From: an uncultured Lachnospiraceae bacterium | Lineage (GTDB): Bacteria > Bacillota > Clostridia > Lachnospirales > Lachnospiraceae | DNA length: 64,000 nt | Direction of reading: 5' to 3' | Assembly: GCA_910589195.1 (NCBI GenBank) | Contig: CAJUTC010000010.1 | Location: 19,246-83,245 of the forward strand | Shown: piece after piece, positions 1 to 8,899 of the stretch | How positions within the stretch are numbered: the first letter of the stretch is position 1 | How the letters are laid out: each line of letters starts with the position of its first letter | Position numbers and translations under genes: made by a program | Notes under the pieces: model-generated | Database searches by the model: none | What the model was told of the DNA's origin: nothing | Seen by the model: only the letters and a program-made list of their open reading frames with translations

Positions 1-148
1 CACCCTCAGAGGCGCTGATTACATGAACTTTGATATGGGCAAGATTTATACGATGATTATGGTAGCGATTGTTCCGATTATTCTTGTATATTTGTTCTTG
101 TCTAAATATATTATTGCCGGGGTAACGCTGGGAGGCGTAAAAGAATGA
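1..148 (+). CDS. C-terminal tail of a sugar ABC transporter permease (MalG type), 5' cut by window
   Basis: The window opens inside this gene. Reading from base 2, 48 codons run to a TGA at 146-148. The tail holds a hydrophobic segment (roughly residues 17-33 of the fragment) followed by IIAGVTLGGVKE. This is the usual end of MalG-type inner-membrane permeases of carbohydrate ABC transporters; the complete homologue at 42763-43614 ends IAAGGVKG. The stop overlaps the start of the GH3 gene as ATGA (145-148), so the two are probably translationally coupled and the transporter probably imports a substrate or product of that glycosidase. The family call rests on the short tail alone. Confidence 0.7.
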   Translation, partial: TLRGADYMNFDMGKIYTMIMVAIVPIILVYLFLSKYIIAGVTLGGVKE

Positions 149-2595
149 GAAAACAAATACACAGCGGTACACGAATTCAGCAGCCTTCTAAACGGGAACA
201 GATACATAAGGAGCTTGCAAAAATGATGGCGGCAGAAGGGATGGTTCTGCTGAAAAATGAGGGGCTTCTTCCGATTGATGTTTCTGTGCCGTTTGCTTTG
301 TTTGGAGGCGGCGCGGAAAAGACCGTGAAAGGCGGAATCGGCTCTGGTGATGTAAATAACCGGGAAAATTGTTCGATCTGCCAGGGATTAGAAGAGGCAG
401 GGGTAATGATTACCAGCAGGGACTGGTTGGACGATTACAAGAAACGATATGAGGCAGCCAGGAACGCATGGAAAGAAAAAATATTAGAAGATGGGAAAAA
501 GGTGGAGAATCCATTTGACGCATATGCGGCAAACCCATTTTCGCTGCCAGACGGGCGTCCTATCACGGCACAGGATGTAGAGGGCGCGTCAGCGGCAATT
601 TATGTGATCAGCCGCATTTGCGGCGAGGGAAAAGACCGCCGCAAGGATAAAGGCGACTATGAGTTAAGCCAAAGAGAAGTGGAAGATATCCGCTTTCTTA
701 ATAGAAGGAAGATCCCCCTTATTTTAATATTGAATGTAGGCGCCCCTGTTGAACTGACCGATATTTTGCAGGAAGCGGATAATATCCGGTCTGTTTTGTA
801 CAGTTCCCTTCCCGGACAGGAGGGAGGCCGTGGGGTTGCGGATGTGCTGCTGGGGCGCCGGGTACCAGGCGGAAGGCTGACAGCTACATGGGCAAAGCGA
901 TATGAAGATTACCCTTCGGCAGAAAGTTACAGTTATTTGAATGGAAATCTTAAGACAGAGGAATACCGGGAAGGAATTTATGTGGGATACCGGTATTTTG
1001 ACAGCTTTGGCATACAGCCTTTATTTCCTTTTGGCTTTGGCCTTTCCTATACAACATTTTCCATGCGACTGAAAATGATTCAGGAAGCGGAAATGGGGAT
1101 TATGATAACCGTGGAGGTGGAAAACACAGGAACAGCCTATCCAGGCAGGGAGGTGGTTCAGGTTTACGTAACATTGCCCCAGACGGGTATGGAAAAAGAA
1201 TACCATAGGCTGGCCGGCTTTGCGAAGACCAAGGTTTTGCAACCCAAAGAAGTACAAGAACTGACCATTTGCTTCGAGCAAAAACAGTTTGCCAGCTATC
1301 AGGAAGAAGAGTGCGCATGGGTAATGGAATCTGGAAAATATGGAATATGGATTGGAAAAGATTCCGCTTCTGTGAAATTGGCCGCGGTGGTAGATGTTCC
1401 GGAAACCACCATAATTGAAAAGACCAACCGGGTGTGTCCCAAAAAAGCGGCATTTCAGGATATGAAGTCATCTGAATATACAAAAAATAAGGAGCAACAA
1501 TGGCTGGCTCTGGCAAAGGAAACGAATCCTATGACCCTTTCGTTTTTGCCACGGAAAGAAAATACAAGAACGATTCCGGAGCCAACGTTGGCAAACCAAC
1601 AGCCAGTTGATGAACTGATCCCGCTTTTGTATGGAAATATTACAAAAAATAGCAGTACATTAGGCTCTTCGGGCATCCGGGTGCCAGGATCTGCCGGAGA
1701 AACAACGGAAGCTTTGGAAGAGCATTACGGGATACGTTCCCTGATAATGGCAGACGGCCCAGCCGGTCTTCGCCTTAGGCAAAGCTATGAAGTGGATCGT
1801 CAGACCGATACGGTATACGGTGCCGGTGTTCTGGGATCATTGGAGAATGGCTTTTTGGAAGAAATGGAGCATCATAACGATGCAGATACGTATTACCAGT
1901 ATTGCACAGCATTTCCTGTAGGAACCGCATTAGCCCAAACATGGGATCTGGAGCTGATGGAAACCTTTGGAAGAGCCATCGCAGCCGAGATGGAAGAGTT
2001 CCATGTTGACCTATGGCTGGCTCCTGGGATGAATATTCAGAGGAATCCATTATGCGGACGTAATTTTGAATATTTCTCAGAGGATCCCTTCCTGTCAGGA
2101 ATGCTGGCGGCTGCGATAACAAAAGGTGTGCAAAGCCGCAAAGGCTGTGGCGTGACCCTTAAACATTTTGCGTGTAACAATCAGGAGGATAACCGGATGG
2201 AAGTGGATGCCTGTGTTTCACAGCGGGCGTTAAGAGAAATCTATTTCCGCGGGTTTGAGATTGCCGTTAAAAAAAGTGAGCCTATGGCGCTAATGTCTTC
2301 TTATAATCAGATTAACGGCATTCATGCAGCGAACAGCAGCGATCTCTGTACTGTGGTTGCCCGCGGGGAATGGGGATTTGATGGAGTTATTATGTCAGAT
2401 TGGAATACTACAGTTCCGGAAGATGGGAGCGTTCCATGGAAATGCGCGGCTGCCGGAAACGATCTGATTATGCCGGGAAACCCGGAGGATGATAACGATA
2501 TCCGCAAGGCGTATCAACAGGGAAATCTTTCAGAAGAACAGATCCGAAGCTGTGCAGGGCGGATTCTGGCAATGGTTGCTAAACTGACCATTTGA
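145..2595 (+). CDS. Glycoside hydrolase family 3, beta-glucosidase-like, permuted domain order
   Basis: An 816-residue GH3 enzyme hydrolysing beta-linked glycosides, probably cytoplasmic since no signal peptide is visible. The order is unusual. The GH3 C-terminal-type domain comes first (about residues 25-300, with VLLKNEGLLP and GEGKDR), then a fibronectin-III-like segment (about 300-420), and last the catalytic (beta/alpha)8 domain (about 500-812). That domain carries KHFACNNQEDNR near residue 673 and the nucleophile motif MSDWN with Asp752. Such permuted GH3 enzymes are known in clostridia and rumen bacteria. The start overlaps the upstream permease stop by four bases, so the protein likely acts on oligosaccharides that the permease imports. 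The exact sugar specificity cannot be read from sequence; beta-glucosidase or beta-xylosidase are both possible. Confidence 0.92.
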   Translation: MRKQIHSGTRIQQPSKREQIHKELAKMMAAEGMVLLKNEGLLPIDVSVPFALFGGGAEKTVKGGIGSGDVNNRENCSICQGLEEAGVMITSRDWLDDYKKRYEAARNAWKEKILEDGKKVENPFDAYAANPFSLPDGRPITAQDVEGASAAIYVISRICGEGKDRRKDKGDYELSQREVEDIRFLNRRKIPLILILNVGAPVELTDILQEADNIRSVLYSSLPGQEGGRGVADVLLGRRVPGGRLTATWAKRYEDYPSAESYSYLNGNLKTEEYREGIYVGYRYFDSFGIQPLFPFGFGLSYTTFSMRLKMIQEAEMGIMITVEVENTGTAYPGREVVQVYVTLPQTGMEKEYHRLAGFAKTKVLQPKEVQELTICFEQKQFASYQEEECAWVMESGKYGIWIGKDSASVKLAAVVDVPETTIIEKTNRVCPKKAAFQDMKSSEYTKNKEQQWLALAKETNPMTLSFLPRKENTRTIPEPTLANQQPVDELIPLLYGNITKNSSTLGSSGIRVPGSAGETTEALEEHYGIRSLIMADGPAGLRLRQSYEVDRQTDTVYGAGVLGSLENGFLEEMEHHNDADTYYQYCTAFPVGTALAQTWDLELMETFGRAIAAEMEEFHVDLWLAPGMNIQRNPLCGRNFEYFSEDPFLSGMLAAAITKGVQSRKGCGVTLKHFACNNQEDNRMEVDACVSQRALREIYFRGFEIAVKKSEPMALMSSYNQINGIHAANSSDLCTVVARGEWGFDGVIMSDWNTTVPEDGSVPWKCAAAGNDLIMPGNPEDDNDIRKAYQQGNLSEEQIRSCAGRILAMVAKLTI

Positions 2596-2668
2596 TTTAA
2601 GATGGTTTCTGTGTATTTGACAGCGGAATAATTGGAACTGAAGTGGAAAAGGCAAAGCAAGGAAATGC

Positions 2669-2698
2669 TTGCTTCATTAGGGAAGGATGTGATATAGT
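2669..2698 (+). promoter_or_regulatory. Predicted sigma-A promoter of the GntR regulator gene
   Basis: TTGCTT (2669-2674), an 18-bp spacer and TATAGT (2693-2698) lie 45 bp before the regulator start. Spacing and hexamers fit a housekeeping promoter, so the regulator is probably transcribed apart from the GH3 gene. No copy of the palindrome found upstream of the TRAP operon is visible here. Confidence 0.45.
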
Positions 2699-2742
2699 AG
2701 AGTTCAGATTAGGAATTTAAATTGAAGGGTTAATGTAGGCGG

Positions 2743-3447
2743 ATGGAACGAAAATCAATACAAACGTTGGTTTATGAAGAACTGAAAAAAAATATTATGC
2801 TGATGAAACTGAAACCAGGGCAAGCTATGAGCACCCAGGAAATGGCAACAAAATTAAATGTAAGCCGGACGCCGGTTCGTGAGGCGTTTCTGCGCCTGCA
2901 GTCCGAAGGGCTTGTGGAGATGATACCTCAGCGGGAAACTATGGTATCCAAAATTGATTTAAAACGGGTGGATCAGGAGAAGTTTATCCGGGAAAGCCTG
3001 GAGCTTGGTGTAATCAACAATTTTTTGGAAAAAAAGAACCAGGATAACATCCGGATTATGTCAGAACTGATCCAGGTCCAAGGACAGTGCAATCAAGCAA
3101 AGGATTTTGCCGGTTTTTTGGATGCAGATGATCGGTTTCACAAAGTTTTATTTGATGTGACAGGCCAGCAGATGGCCTGGGCCATCATTATGGACCGGAA
3201 TGGGCATTATAACCGGCTGCGTATCCTGTTTATTCAGCGGAAAAACGTAATGGAAAGTTCCATCCAGCAGCACGCGAAAATTGTAAGACTTTTGGAAATG
3301 GGAGAGGAGGAAGGGATCCGTAAGGCACTGGTATCCCATATGCAGAGGCTGGATGTAGGTGAAACGGGAGATTTAGCTGCCGCGTACCCTGATTATTTTG
3401 ATATTGGCGACAATAAAAACAGGGAGCGGCGGATCGGTACTCTTTAA
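2743..3447 (+). CDS. GntR family transcriptional regulator (FCD subfamily)
   Basis: A 234-residue regulator. An N-terminal winged helix-turn-helix (about residues 5-72, with STQEMATKLNVSRTPVREAF as the recognition part) is followed by an all-helical FCD effector domain (about 80-215, with RFHKVLFD and a late HAKIVRLLE helix carrying the histidine typical of FCD metal sites). FCD regulators usually sense sugar acids such as uronates or gluconate and repress the adjacent catabolic operon. It sits directly upstream of the TRAP transporter operon, whose promoter carries a perfect palindrome, so it is the obvious candidate to bind there (inference). The ATG at 2743 is the first in the reading frame. 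Confidence 0.92.
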   Translation: MERKSIQTLVYEELKKNIMLMKLKPGQAMSTQEMATKLNVSRTPVREAFLRLQSEGLVEMIPQRETMVSKIDLKRVDQEKFIRESLELGVINNFLEKKNQDNIRIMSELIQVQGQCNQAKDFAGFLDADDRFHKVLFDVTGQQMAWAIIMDRNGHYNRLRILFIQRKNVMESSIQQHAKIVRLLEMGEEEGIRKALVSHMQRLDVGETGDLAAAYPDYFDIGDNKNRERRIGTL

Positions 3448-3478
3448 AGAAAATAAAATAAATCCATTTCCTGCTAAA

Positions 3479-3527
3479 AGGAGCTTCTGGATGCATTGAA
3501 AACTATGCATCCGGAAGCTCCTTTTTT
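3479..3527 (+). terminator. Rho-independent terminator of the GntR gene
   Basis: The arms AGGAGCTTCTGGATGCAT and ATGCATCCGGAAGCTCCT pair over 18 positions with one mismatch around an 8-base loop, followed by six T. It lies 32 bp after the regulator stop and isolates it from the TRAP operon. Confidence 0.9.
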
Positions 3528-3706
3528 ACATCAGGAATCGGCAATCGCAAAACCCCTTTGCGAGAAACAGGGTGGCAGACGCAATATATTTGTGGAAGCA
3601 AATTCACTATGAGTCATTCCTTTTTCTGAGGTATACCTTTTTGAACGTGAAGAATATTGGAAAGATGCACAAAAAAAGATTGATTAATTTATGCAAAATA
3701 TCAGTC

Positions 3707-3759
3707 TTGACATTAACATGCTAGCATGTTATTATGTTAGTATAGCAAAATGCTAACAT
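3707..3759 (+). promoter_or_regulatory. Promoter with embedded palindromic operator for the TRAP operon
   Basis: TTGACA (3707-3712), a 17-bp spacer and TATTAT (3730-3735) form a strong sigma-A promoter. The spacer is occupied by the perfect 16-bp palindrome AACATGCTAGCATGTT (3715-3730). A second inverted repeat, ATGTTAG (3734-3740) with CTAACAT (3753-3759), overlaps the -10 and the start region. Both share the ATGYTAG-type half-site. A repressor bound here would block polymerase. The GntR/FCD protein encoded just upstream is the likely ligand; that link is inference from position. Confidence 0.75.
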
Positions 3760-3790
3760 GTCAGTAAAACGAAATAAGGAGGAAAAGAAT

Positions 3791-4849
3791 ATGAAAAAGA
3801 CATTAGCTGCATTACTTGCCGGTACAATGGTTGCGGCCCTTACCGCCTGTGGAGGCTCCGGTTCCTCTGCCCCAGCTAGCGGGGAAAACCAGACATCATC
3901 AGAAGACACGAAAAAAGAGAACTCCCCAGGGACTGGCGGAAGCGGTTCATACACGCTGAAGATAAATACGGCACTGAGTGAAACGGATCCCTTGTTCCTT
4001 GCGTTGACTGAGGTTTTTGAGAAGACGGTGGAAGAAAAGACCGATGGAGATGTTCAGGTAGAGGTATATTCCGGAAGCCAGTTGGGCAATGATGAGGACG
4101 TTCTTGAGCAGGCTATTGTAGGAGCAGGCGTTGGAGTTGTCACGGACCCGGGGCGCTTAAGCAATTATGTGTATGATATCGGTGTACTGCAGGCTCCATA
4201 CATAGCAGAAAGCTATGATGAAGCGCTGAAGCTGTTTGAAACGGAAACTTACAAAAAGATGGAAACAGAAATTGAGAATAGCGGGTTCCAGATTCTTTCA
4301 TTTAACTATTACCAGGGTGAGCGTGAGCTTTTTACTAAGAATCCGGTAGCCGGGCCTGACGATTTAAAGGGGCAGCGGATCCGTTCTTCCGGCTCTCAGG
4401 TTGTAACCAGCACATTAGAGGCTATGGGAGCGAATACCTCGGTTCTTGCCTGGTCGGAAGCATATCAGGCGCTTCAGCAGCAGGTAATCGAAGGCGTTGA
4501 AGTGCATTTATCTGCGGCAGTTGGCTCTTCCATGCAGGAAGTTACTAAATATTTGGCCTTTACCGGACATCAGCAGCTTTTAACCGGTCTTATAATTTCC
4601 CAAAGCTGGTATAGCAAGCTTCCGGAGGAGTATCAGACTATTTTAAAGGATGCCAGCTTCGAGGCAGGAAAAGCCGCTTCTGAAAATGTGATTGCCAAAA
4701 ATGATGAATATCTGAAGACCCTGACTGATGGCGGCATTGAAGTGATTGAATGTGACAAAGAAGCGTTTAAGACGGCGTGTGATAAGGTTTATGATGAACT
4801 GCGATATACGGAAGTTAAGGCTGCGATTGACGCAGAGCTTGGCCGTTAA
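3791..4849 (+). CDS. dctP: TRAP transporter substrate-binding lipoprotein (DctP family)
   Basis: A 352-residue extracytoplasmic solute receptor of a tripartite ATP-independent periplasmic-type transporter. The start is the ATG at 3791, with AAGGAGG placed correctly before it; an in-frame ATG at 3758 has no ribosome site and lies in the operator. A lipoprotein signal peptide ends in LTAC with Cys20, followed by a Ser/Gly-rich linker to about residue 55. The DctP fold follows, including GSQLGNDEDVLEQ and the DLKGQRIRSSGSQV segment around the family's conserved carboxylate-binding arginine. DctP receptors bind organic acids, often sugar acids. It is the first gene of an operon with dctQ, dctM and two oxidoreductases. 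Confidence 0.93.
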   Translation: MKKTLAALLAGTMVAALTACGGSGSSAPASGENQTSSEDTKKENSPGTGGSGSYTLKINTALSETDPLFLALTEVFEKTVEEKTDGDVQVEVYSGSQLGNDEDVLEQAIVGAGVGVVTDPGRLSNYVYDIGVLQAPYIAESYDEALKLFETETYKKMETEIENSGFQILSFNYYQGERELFTKNPVAGPDDLKGQRIRSSGSQVVTSTLEAMGANTSVLAWSEAYQALQQQVIEGVEVHLSAAVGSSMQEVTKYLAFTGHQQLLTGLIISQSWYSKLPEEYQTILKDASFEAGKAASENVIAKNDEYLKTLTDGGIEVIECDKEAFKTACDKVYDELRYTEVKAAIDAELGR

Positions 4850-4981
4850 ATCAAGGATAAAGGCAGAGGCCTTACAGACAGGGCGGCTGCCTGGGGAGTC
4901 TACATTCTTCTGGAACCAGACCGGTTTGTTACGCTTGGTCTGGTTTCCAGGAATACATAGAATTACAATAGGAGGTCATCT

Positions 4982-5491
4982 ATGTTAAAGACATTAGAGG
5001 CAGGGTTAAATAAGGTAGAAACCTTATTGGTCTGCGCAGGTCTGCTGGTGCTGATTTTTACGGTATTTGCGGCGGCAGTGCTTCGCTTTTTCGGGGTTGA
5101 TATGTCTGTTTCCACTGATTTGGCACAGCTTGTATTTGCCTGGGTCAGCTTTATCGGAGCCGATCTGGCAATGCGGAAAGACAAGCATATGGGCGTTGAT
5201 ATGCTGATAACAAAGTTTCCATTGGCGGTGCTCAATGCGATTTATCTGTTTAACTATATCTTGATTCTGTTTTTCCTGTTGTTTGCGGTACGGTACGGAA
5301 TTGATCTGTGTATCGTGAATTCAGCCAGAAAGTATCAGACGCTGTATATCAGCTATTCCTTTGCCACAGCAAGCTGTCCTGTAGGCTGCGGCCTGATGTG
5401 TATTTCGTCCGTGAAACATATTGTCCAGTACATCCGCAATATGATCCGCCATGATTACAGCAGCCTGGCAAAGAAGGAGGTGGCAGCATGA
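4982..5491 (+). CDS. dctQ: TRAP transporter small permease (DctQ family)
   Basis: A 169-residue membrane protein with four predicted helices, the size and topology of DctQ subunits. LVFAWVSFIGADLAMRKDKHMGVD is the family's central region. It is preceded by AGGAGG and ends in an ATGA overlap with dctM (5488-5491), so the two permease subunits are translationally coupled. Together with DctM it forms the sodium- or proton-driven permease that takes substrate from the lipoprotein receptor encoded upstream. Confidence 0.93.
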   Translation: MLKTLEAGLNKVETLLVCAGLLVLIFTVFAAAVLRFFGVDMSVSTDLAQLVFAWVSFIGADLAMRKDKHMGVDMLITKFPLAVLNAIYLFNYILILFFLLFAVRYGIDLCIVNSARKYQTLYISYSFATASCPVGCGLMCISSVKHIVQYIRNMIRHDYSSLAKKEVAA

Positions 5492-6774
5492 TTATTCTTG
5501 GCATTACATTTGTTGTCCTTTTAGCAATCGGCCTTCCGGTTGCGTTTACCGTAGGCCTTTCTGCCCTGTCTTTCTTTGTGACGGAACAAGTGCCAGTCCA
5601 GATTGTTGTCCAGAAAATGGTTAGCAGTACCCAGTCCTTCTCCCTGCTGGCAGTTCCCTTTTTCGTACTGGCGGGCAACTTGATGAATGAAACAGGCATT
5701 ACTTCCCGTCTGATTAAGTTCTGCAATCTTGTGACCGGCCATATGAGGGGCGGGCTGGCTCAGGTATCCGTACTGCTGTCTTGTTTAATGGGCGGTATCT
5801 CCGGTTCGGCTACCGCAGATGCGGCGATGGAAAGCCGGATTTTGGGGCCGGATATGGAAAAGAGGGGATATTCCAGAGGATTTACAGCAGCAATCCTGGC
5901 TATGGGCGGTTTGATTACCTCCACGATTCCCCCTTCTCTGGGACTGATCTTGTATGGTGTAACTGGAGAAGTATCCATTGGCCGCTTATTCCTTGCGGGC
6001 CTGGTTCCTGGGATTTTGATGACATTAGTTTTGATGGCTGCTGTTTCGGTGATTTCGAAAAAGAGGGATTATAAGCCAGAGCATGAAAAGTTCCCTTCCA
6101 TTGGTGAGGTGCTAAAAGGGCTGGTTGAGAATATATGGGCGTTAATGTTCCCAATTATCCTGATTGTAGGGATCCGTTTCGGTATCTTTACCCCATCAGA
6201 AGCAGGAGCATTTGCGGTTGTATACGCATTAGTTGTGGGCCTTTTTGTTTACCGTGAGCTTACCATCGCGAAATTAATGGAATGCCTTGCTACTACCGCG
6301 GTGGATTTGGCAGTGATTATGTTTATTATCATCTGCTCCAATGCATTCGGTTATGCGATTGTAACTGGACAGCTTCCCCAAACACTTGCACGTATGATTA
6401 CCGCTGTGTCAGATAATAAATATATCATTCTTTTGATTGTTATGCTATTTGTATTCTTTGTGGGTATGTTTATGGAAGCTACCGCTAATGTGCTCTTACT
6501 TACTCCAATTTTTCTGCCGATTATTATATCATATGGATTTGATCCGGTGCACTTTGGCGTTATGTATATGATCCTGATTACCATGGGAGGAATGACGCCG
6601 CCTATCGGTGTAACGATGTACACAACCTGTTCCATTCTTGACTGCCCGATCCAGGTATATACCAAGGAATCGCTGCCGTTTATATTAGCAATTATTGCAT
6701 TACTGGTACTATTGGCAGTATTCCCGCAGTTGGTTTTGTTCCTGCCCAACCTGGTTTATGGCGCGGCTGTATAA
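5488..6774 (+). CDS. dctM: TRAP transporter large permease (DctM family)
   Basis: A 428-residue polytopic protein with about twelve hydrophobic segments, normal for DctM. Family signatures are visible: GGISGSATADAA near residues 107-118, ITSTIPPSLGLILYG near 141-155, and MGGMTPPIGVTMY in the second half, the two inverted halves of the transport domain. It is the ion-coupled translocation subunit. The start overlaps the dctQ stop. The reductase gene begins 27 bp downstream on the same transcript. Confidence 0.95.
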   Translation: MIILGITFVVLLAIGLPVAFTVGLSALSFFVTEQVPVQIVVQKMVSSTQSFSLLAVPFFVLAGNLMNETGITSRLIKFCNLVTGHMRGGLAQVSVLLSCLMGGISGSATADAAMESRILGPDMEKRGYSRGFTAAILAMGGLITSTIPPSLGLILYGVTGEVSIGRLFLAGLVPGILMTLVLMAAVSVISKKRDYKPEHEKFPSIGEVLKGLVENIWALMFPIILIVGIRFGIFTPSEAGAFAVVYALVVGLFVYRELTIAKLMECLATTAVDLAVIMFIIICSNAFGYAIVTGQLPQTLARMITAVSDNKYIILLIVMLFVFFVGMFMEATANVLLLTPIFLPIIISYGFDPVHFGVMYMILITMGGMTPPIGVTMYTTCSILDCPIQVYTKESLPFILAIIALLVLLAVFPQLVLFLPNLVYGAAV

Positions 6775-6801
6775 CAAATTTTATAAGATAAGGAGAAGCG
6801 T

Positions 6802-7812
6802 ATGAGGTTATCATTTGAAGAAATCCAAAAGGAAATTAAACGGGTATTTATGAAATATGGCTTAACAGAGGAAAAGGCTGATATCTGTGCGAGAATTCAC
6901 ACAGAATCCACCTATGACGGTATTTATTCCCATGGAACAAACCGGGTGGCCCGTTTTGTTGATTATATCCAAAAGGGATGGGTAGACGTAAATGCGGATC
7001 CAACCATTGAAAAGGACTGCGGCGCCATCAAAATTATTAATGGCAATATGGGGCCTGGTATCCTGAACGCATTGTACTCTGCCGATCGGGCAATGGAAAT
7101 GGCGGATCAATACGGCATTGGTATGGTAGGATTAAACAATACGACCCACTGGATGCGGGGTGGCACTTATGGTTTGTATGTGGCAAGAAAAGGGTATGTG
7201 GGAATTATGTGGACCAATACTGAGGCATGTATGCCGCCGTGGGGAGCAAAAGAATGCCGGCTGGGTAATAATCCGTTTGTTATGGCCTGCCCTGGTGCGG
7301 ACGGCGAACCAGCCATGCAGCTTGACATGGCCATTAGCCAGTATGCGTATGGCAAACTTCAAGTAACCCGCCTGGCCGGGAAAAAATTGCCATTCCCGGG
7401 AGGCTTTGATAAAGACGGCAATATTACGGATGATCCAGGTGCAATTGAAGAATCCATGCGTATTATGCCTATCGGCTACTGGAAGGGGTCCAGTTTCTCC
7501 TTTATGCTGGATATTTTAGGTTCGATCCTTACAGACGGCGTAGGAGCGGTTGACTTGAACGCAGAAACAAAGGGTTCCTGCGGCGGCTGTTCCCAGGTTA
7601 TGATCGTGATCGATCCGAAAAAGATAATTGATGGTGATAAGATGAGCGAAACCATCCGCCGTGCCATCGAATATTTAAAGAGCGCAGAGCTGGCAGAGCA
7701 CAGCAACGGCATTATGGCGCCTGGTGAAGATTACGTACAGTTTAATCAGGATCATGACGCAAATGGCATCTTTGTGGATGATTCGGTATGGGAAGAGATC
7801 AAATCGCTGTAA
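6802..7812 (+). CDS. Ldh family NAD(P)H-dependent oxidoreductase, YiaK/DlgD-like
   Basis: A 336-residue member of the malate/L-lactate/ureidoglycolate dehydrogenase fold (not Rossmann). It has the family SHG motif (YSHGTNRVARF, near residue 43), a THW motif (NNTTHWMRGG) and MPPWGAKECRLGNNPF. These are close to E. coli YiaK (2,3-diketo-L-gulonate reductase), as I recall that sequence. YiaK is also encoded beside a TRAP transporter (YiaMNO), which supports a sugar-acid role. The start at 6802 follows AAGGAG. The predicted reaction is NADH-linked reduction of a 2-keto acid of a hexonate or diketohexonate; the exact substrate is inferred. Confidence 0.85.
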   Translation: MRLSFEEIQKEIKRVFMKYGLTEEKADICARIHTESTYDGIYSHGTNRVARFVDYIQKGWVDVNADPTIEKDCGAIKIINGNMGPGILNALYSADRAMEMADQYGIGMVGLNNTTHWMRGGTYGLYVARKGYVGIMWTNTEACMPPWGAKECRLGNNPFVMACPGADGEPAMQLDMAISQYAYGKLQVTRLAGKKLPFPGGFDKDGNITDDPGAIEESMRIMPIGYWKGSSFSFMLDILGSILTDGVGAVDLNAETKGSCGGCSQVMIVIDPKKIIDGDKMSETIRRAIEYLKSAELAEHSNGIMAPGEDYVQFNQDHDANGIFVDDSVWEEIKSL

Positions 7813-7865
7813 TGCTGGATGGAGCTACCAGGTAAGTAACCGGGGGAAAAGAGAGGAAGAACAAA

Positions 7866-8888
7866 ATGAAAGCTGTAAAAATTGAAAAGCCCAATGATCT
7901 TCAGGTGATTGACATGGAAAAACCGGTCATTGACGGGAAAAATAATGTACTGGTAAAAATCCGGGCAGCCGGTATCTGTGGTTCCGATGTGGGGATTTAT
8001 CACGGAAAAAACGCCGCGGCTACATATCCACGGGTAATTGGCCACGAGATGGTAGGCGATGTTGTGGAAGTGGGCGAGAATGTGTCCAAATACCAGGCAG
8101 GTGATCGAGTGATTATTGATCAGGTAACGGCTTGCGGCAACTGTTATGCCTGCCGCAAGGGGCGCCCGAACGTGTGCGCAAATCTGCAGGTTCGGGGTGT
8201 CCATATTGACGGCGGCTACCGTGAGTATATGGCAGTTCCGGAAAGTGATTGCTACCGTCTGCCCGACAGCCTGTCTTATGAGGACGCAGTTATGATTGAA
8301 CCTACTACCATTGCGGTTCAGGCCTGTAGCCGGGCCCAGGTAGAGTTTGAAGACAATGTAATGATTATTGGTGCCGGTGCTTTGGGCAGCAGCATTTTGC
8401 GTATTGTACGCCTTTATCATCCACGCCGGATTATTATGGTGGATATTGATGAGGGCAAGTTGAAAGAAGCCCTGGGGAATGGCGCTACGGATGTAATCAA
8501 CAGCTGCGCGGAAGATGTAATAGAGCGTGCCCATGAGATAACAGACGGATACGGCCCCACGGTTGTGATTGACGCAGCTTGTTTTAAAGGAAGCTTTCTT
8601 ACAGCCTGCAAATGCGCTGGCAATGGAGGCCGGGTAATTACCATGGGATTTGGGGTGGATCCAGATGATATCAACCAGTTTGTGATCACATCAAAAGAAT
8701 TGGATGTGCGTGGGAGCCGTCTGCAAAACCGGAAGTTCCAGACTGTCATTGACTTAATCAACCAGGGGCAGGTCGATCTGAGCGGAAGCGTCAGCCACCG
8801 TTTTTATTTCCAGGAAGCCCAGAAGGCCTTTGATTTTAATGATACCCATGATCCGTCAATTCGTAAGATTGTTTTAACATTTGACTAA
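7866..8888 (+). CDS. Zinc-dependent medium-chain dehydrogenase, hexonate 5-dehydrogenase-like
   Basis: A 340-residue MDR alcohol dehydrogenase. Catalytic zinc ligands appear in GICGSD (Cys38) and GHE (near residue 60). Structural-zinc cysteines lie in ACGNCYACRKGRPNVC. VRGVHIDGGYREYMAVP resembles the corresponding stretch of L-galactonate/L-gulonate 5-dehydrogenases. The Rossmann glycine motif is GAGALGSS, near residue 164. It follows the YiaK-like gene by 53 bp and is the last gene of the TRAP operon. A likely role is interconversion of an imported aldonate and its keto form, working with the reductase; the substrate is not provable here. Confidence 0.85.
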   Translation: MKAVKIEKPNDLQVIDMEKPVIDGKNNVLVKIRAAGICGSDVGIYHGKNAAATYPRVIGHEMVGDVVEVGENVSKYQAGDRVIIDQVTACGNCYACRKGRPNVCANLQVRGVHIDGGYREYMAVPESDCYRLPDSLSYEDAVMIEPTTIAVQACSRAQVEFEDNVMIIGAGALGSSILRIVRLYHPRRIIMVDIDEGKLKEALGNGATDVINSCAEDVIERAHEITDGYGPTVVIDAACFKGSFLTACKCAGNGGRVITMGFGVDPDDINQFVITSKELDVRGSRLQNRKFQTVIDLINQGQVDLSGSVSHRFYFQEAQKAFDFNDTHDPSIRKIVLTFD

Positions 8889-8899
8889 TTTTAAGAAGT

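Noticed and set aside
3613..3687. Possible 24-residue C-terminal gene fragment (EVYLFEREEYWKD then a stop) before the TRAP promoter
   Set aside because: Protein-like composition but too short to assign; chance cannot be excluded.
7752..8534. 260-codon open frame on the minus strand
   Set aside because: It lies opposite the Ldh reductase and zinc dehydrogenase genes, both with strong family motifs, and shows no motif or ribosome site of its own.
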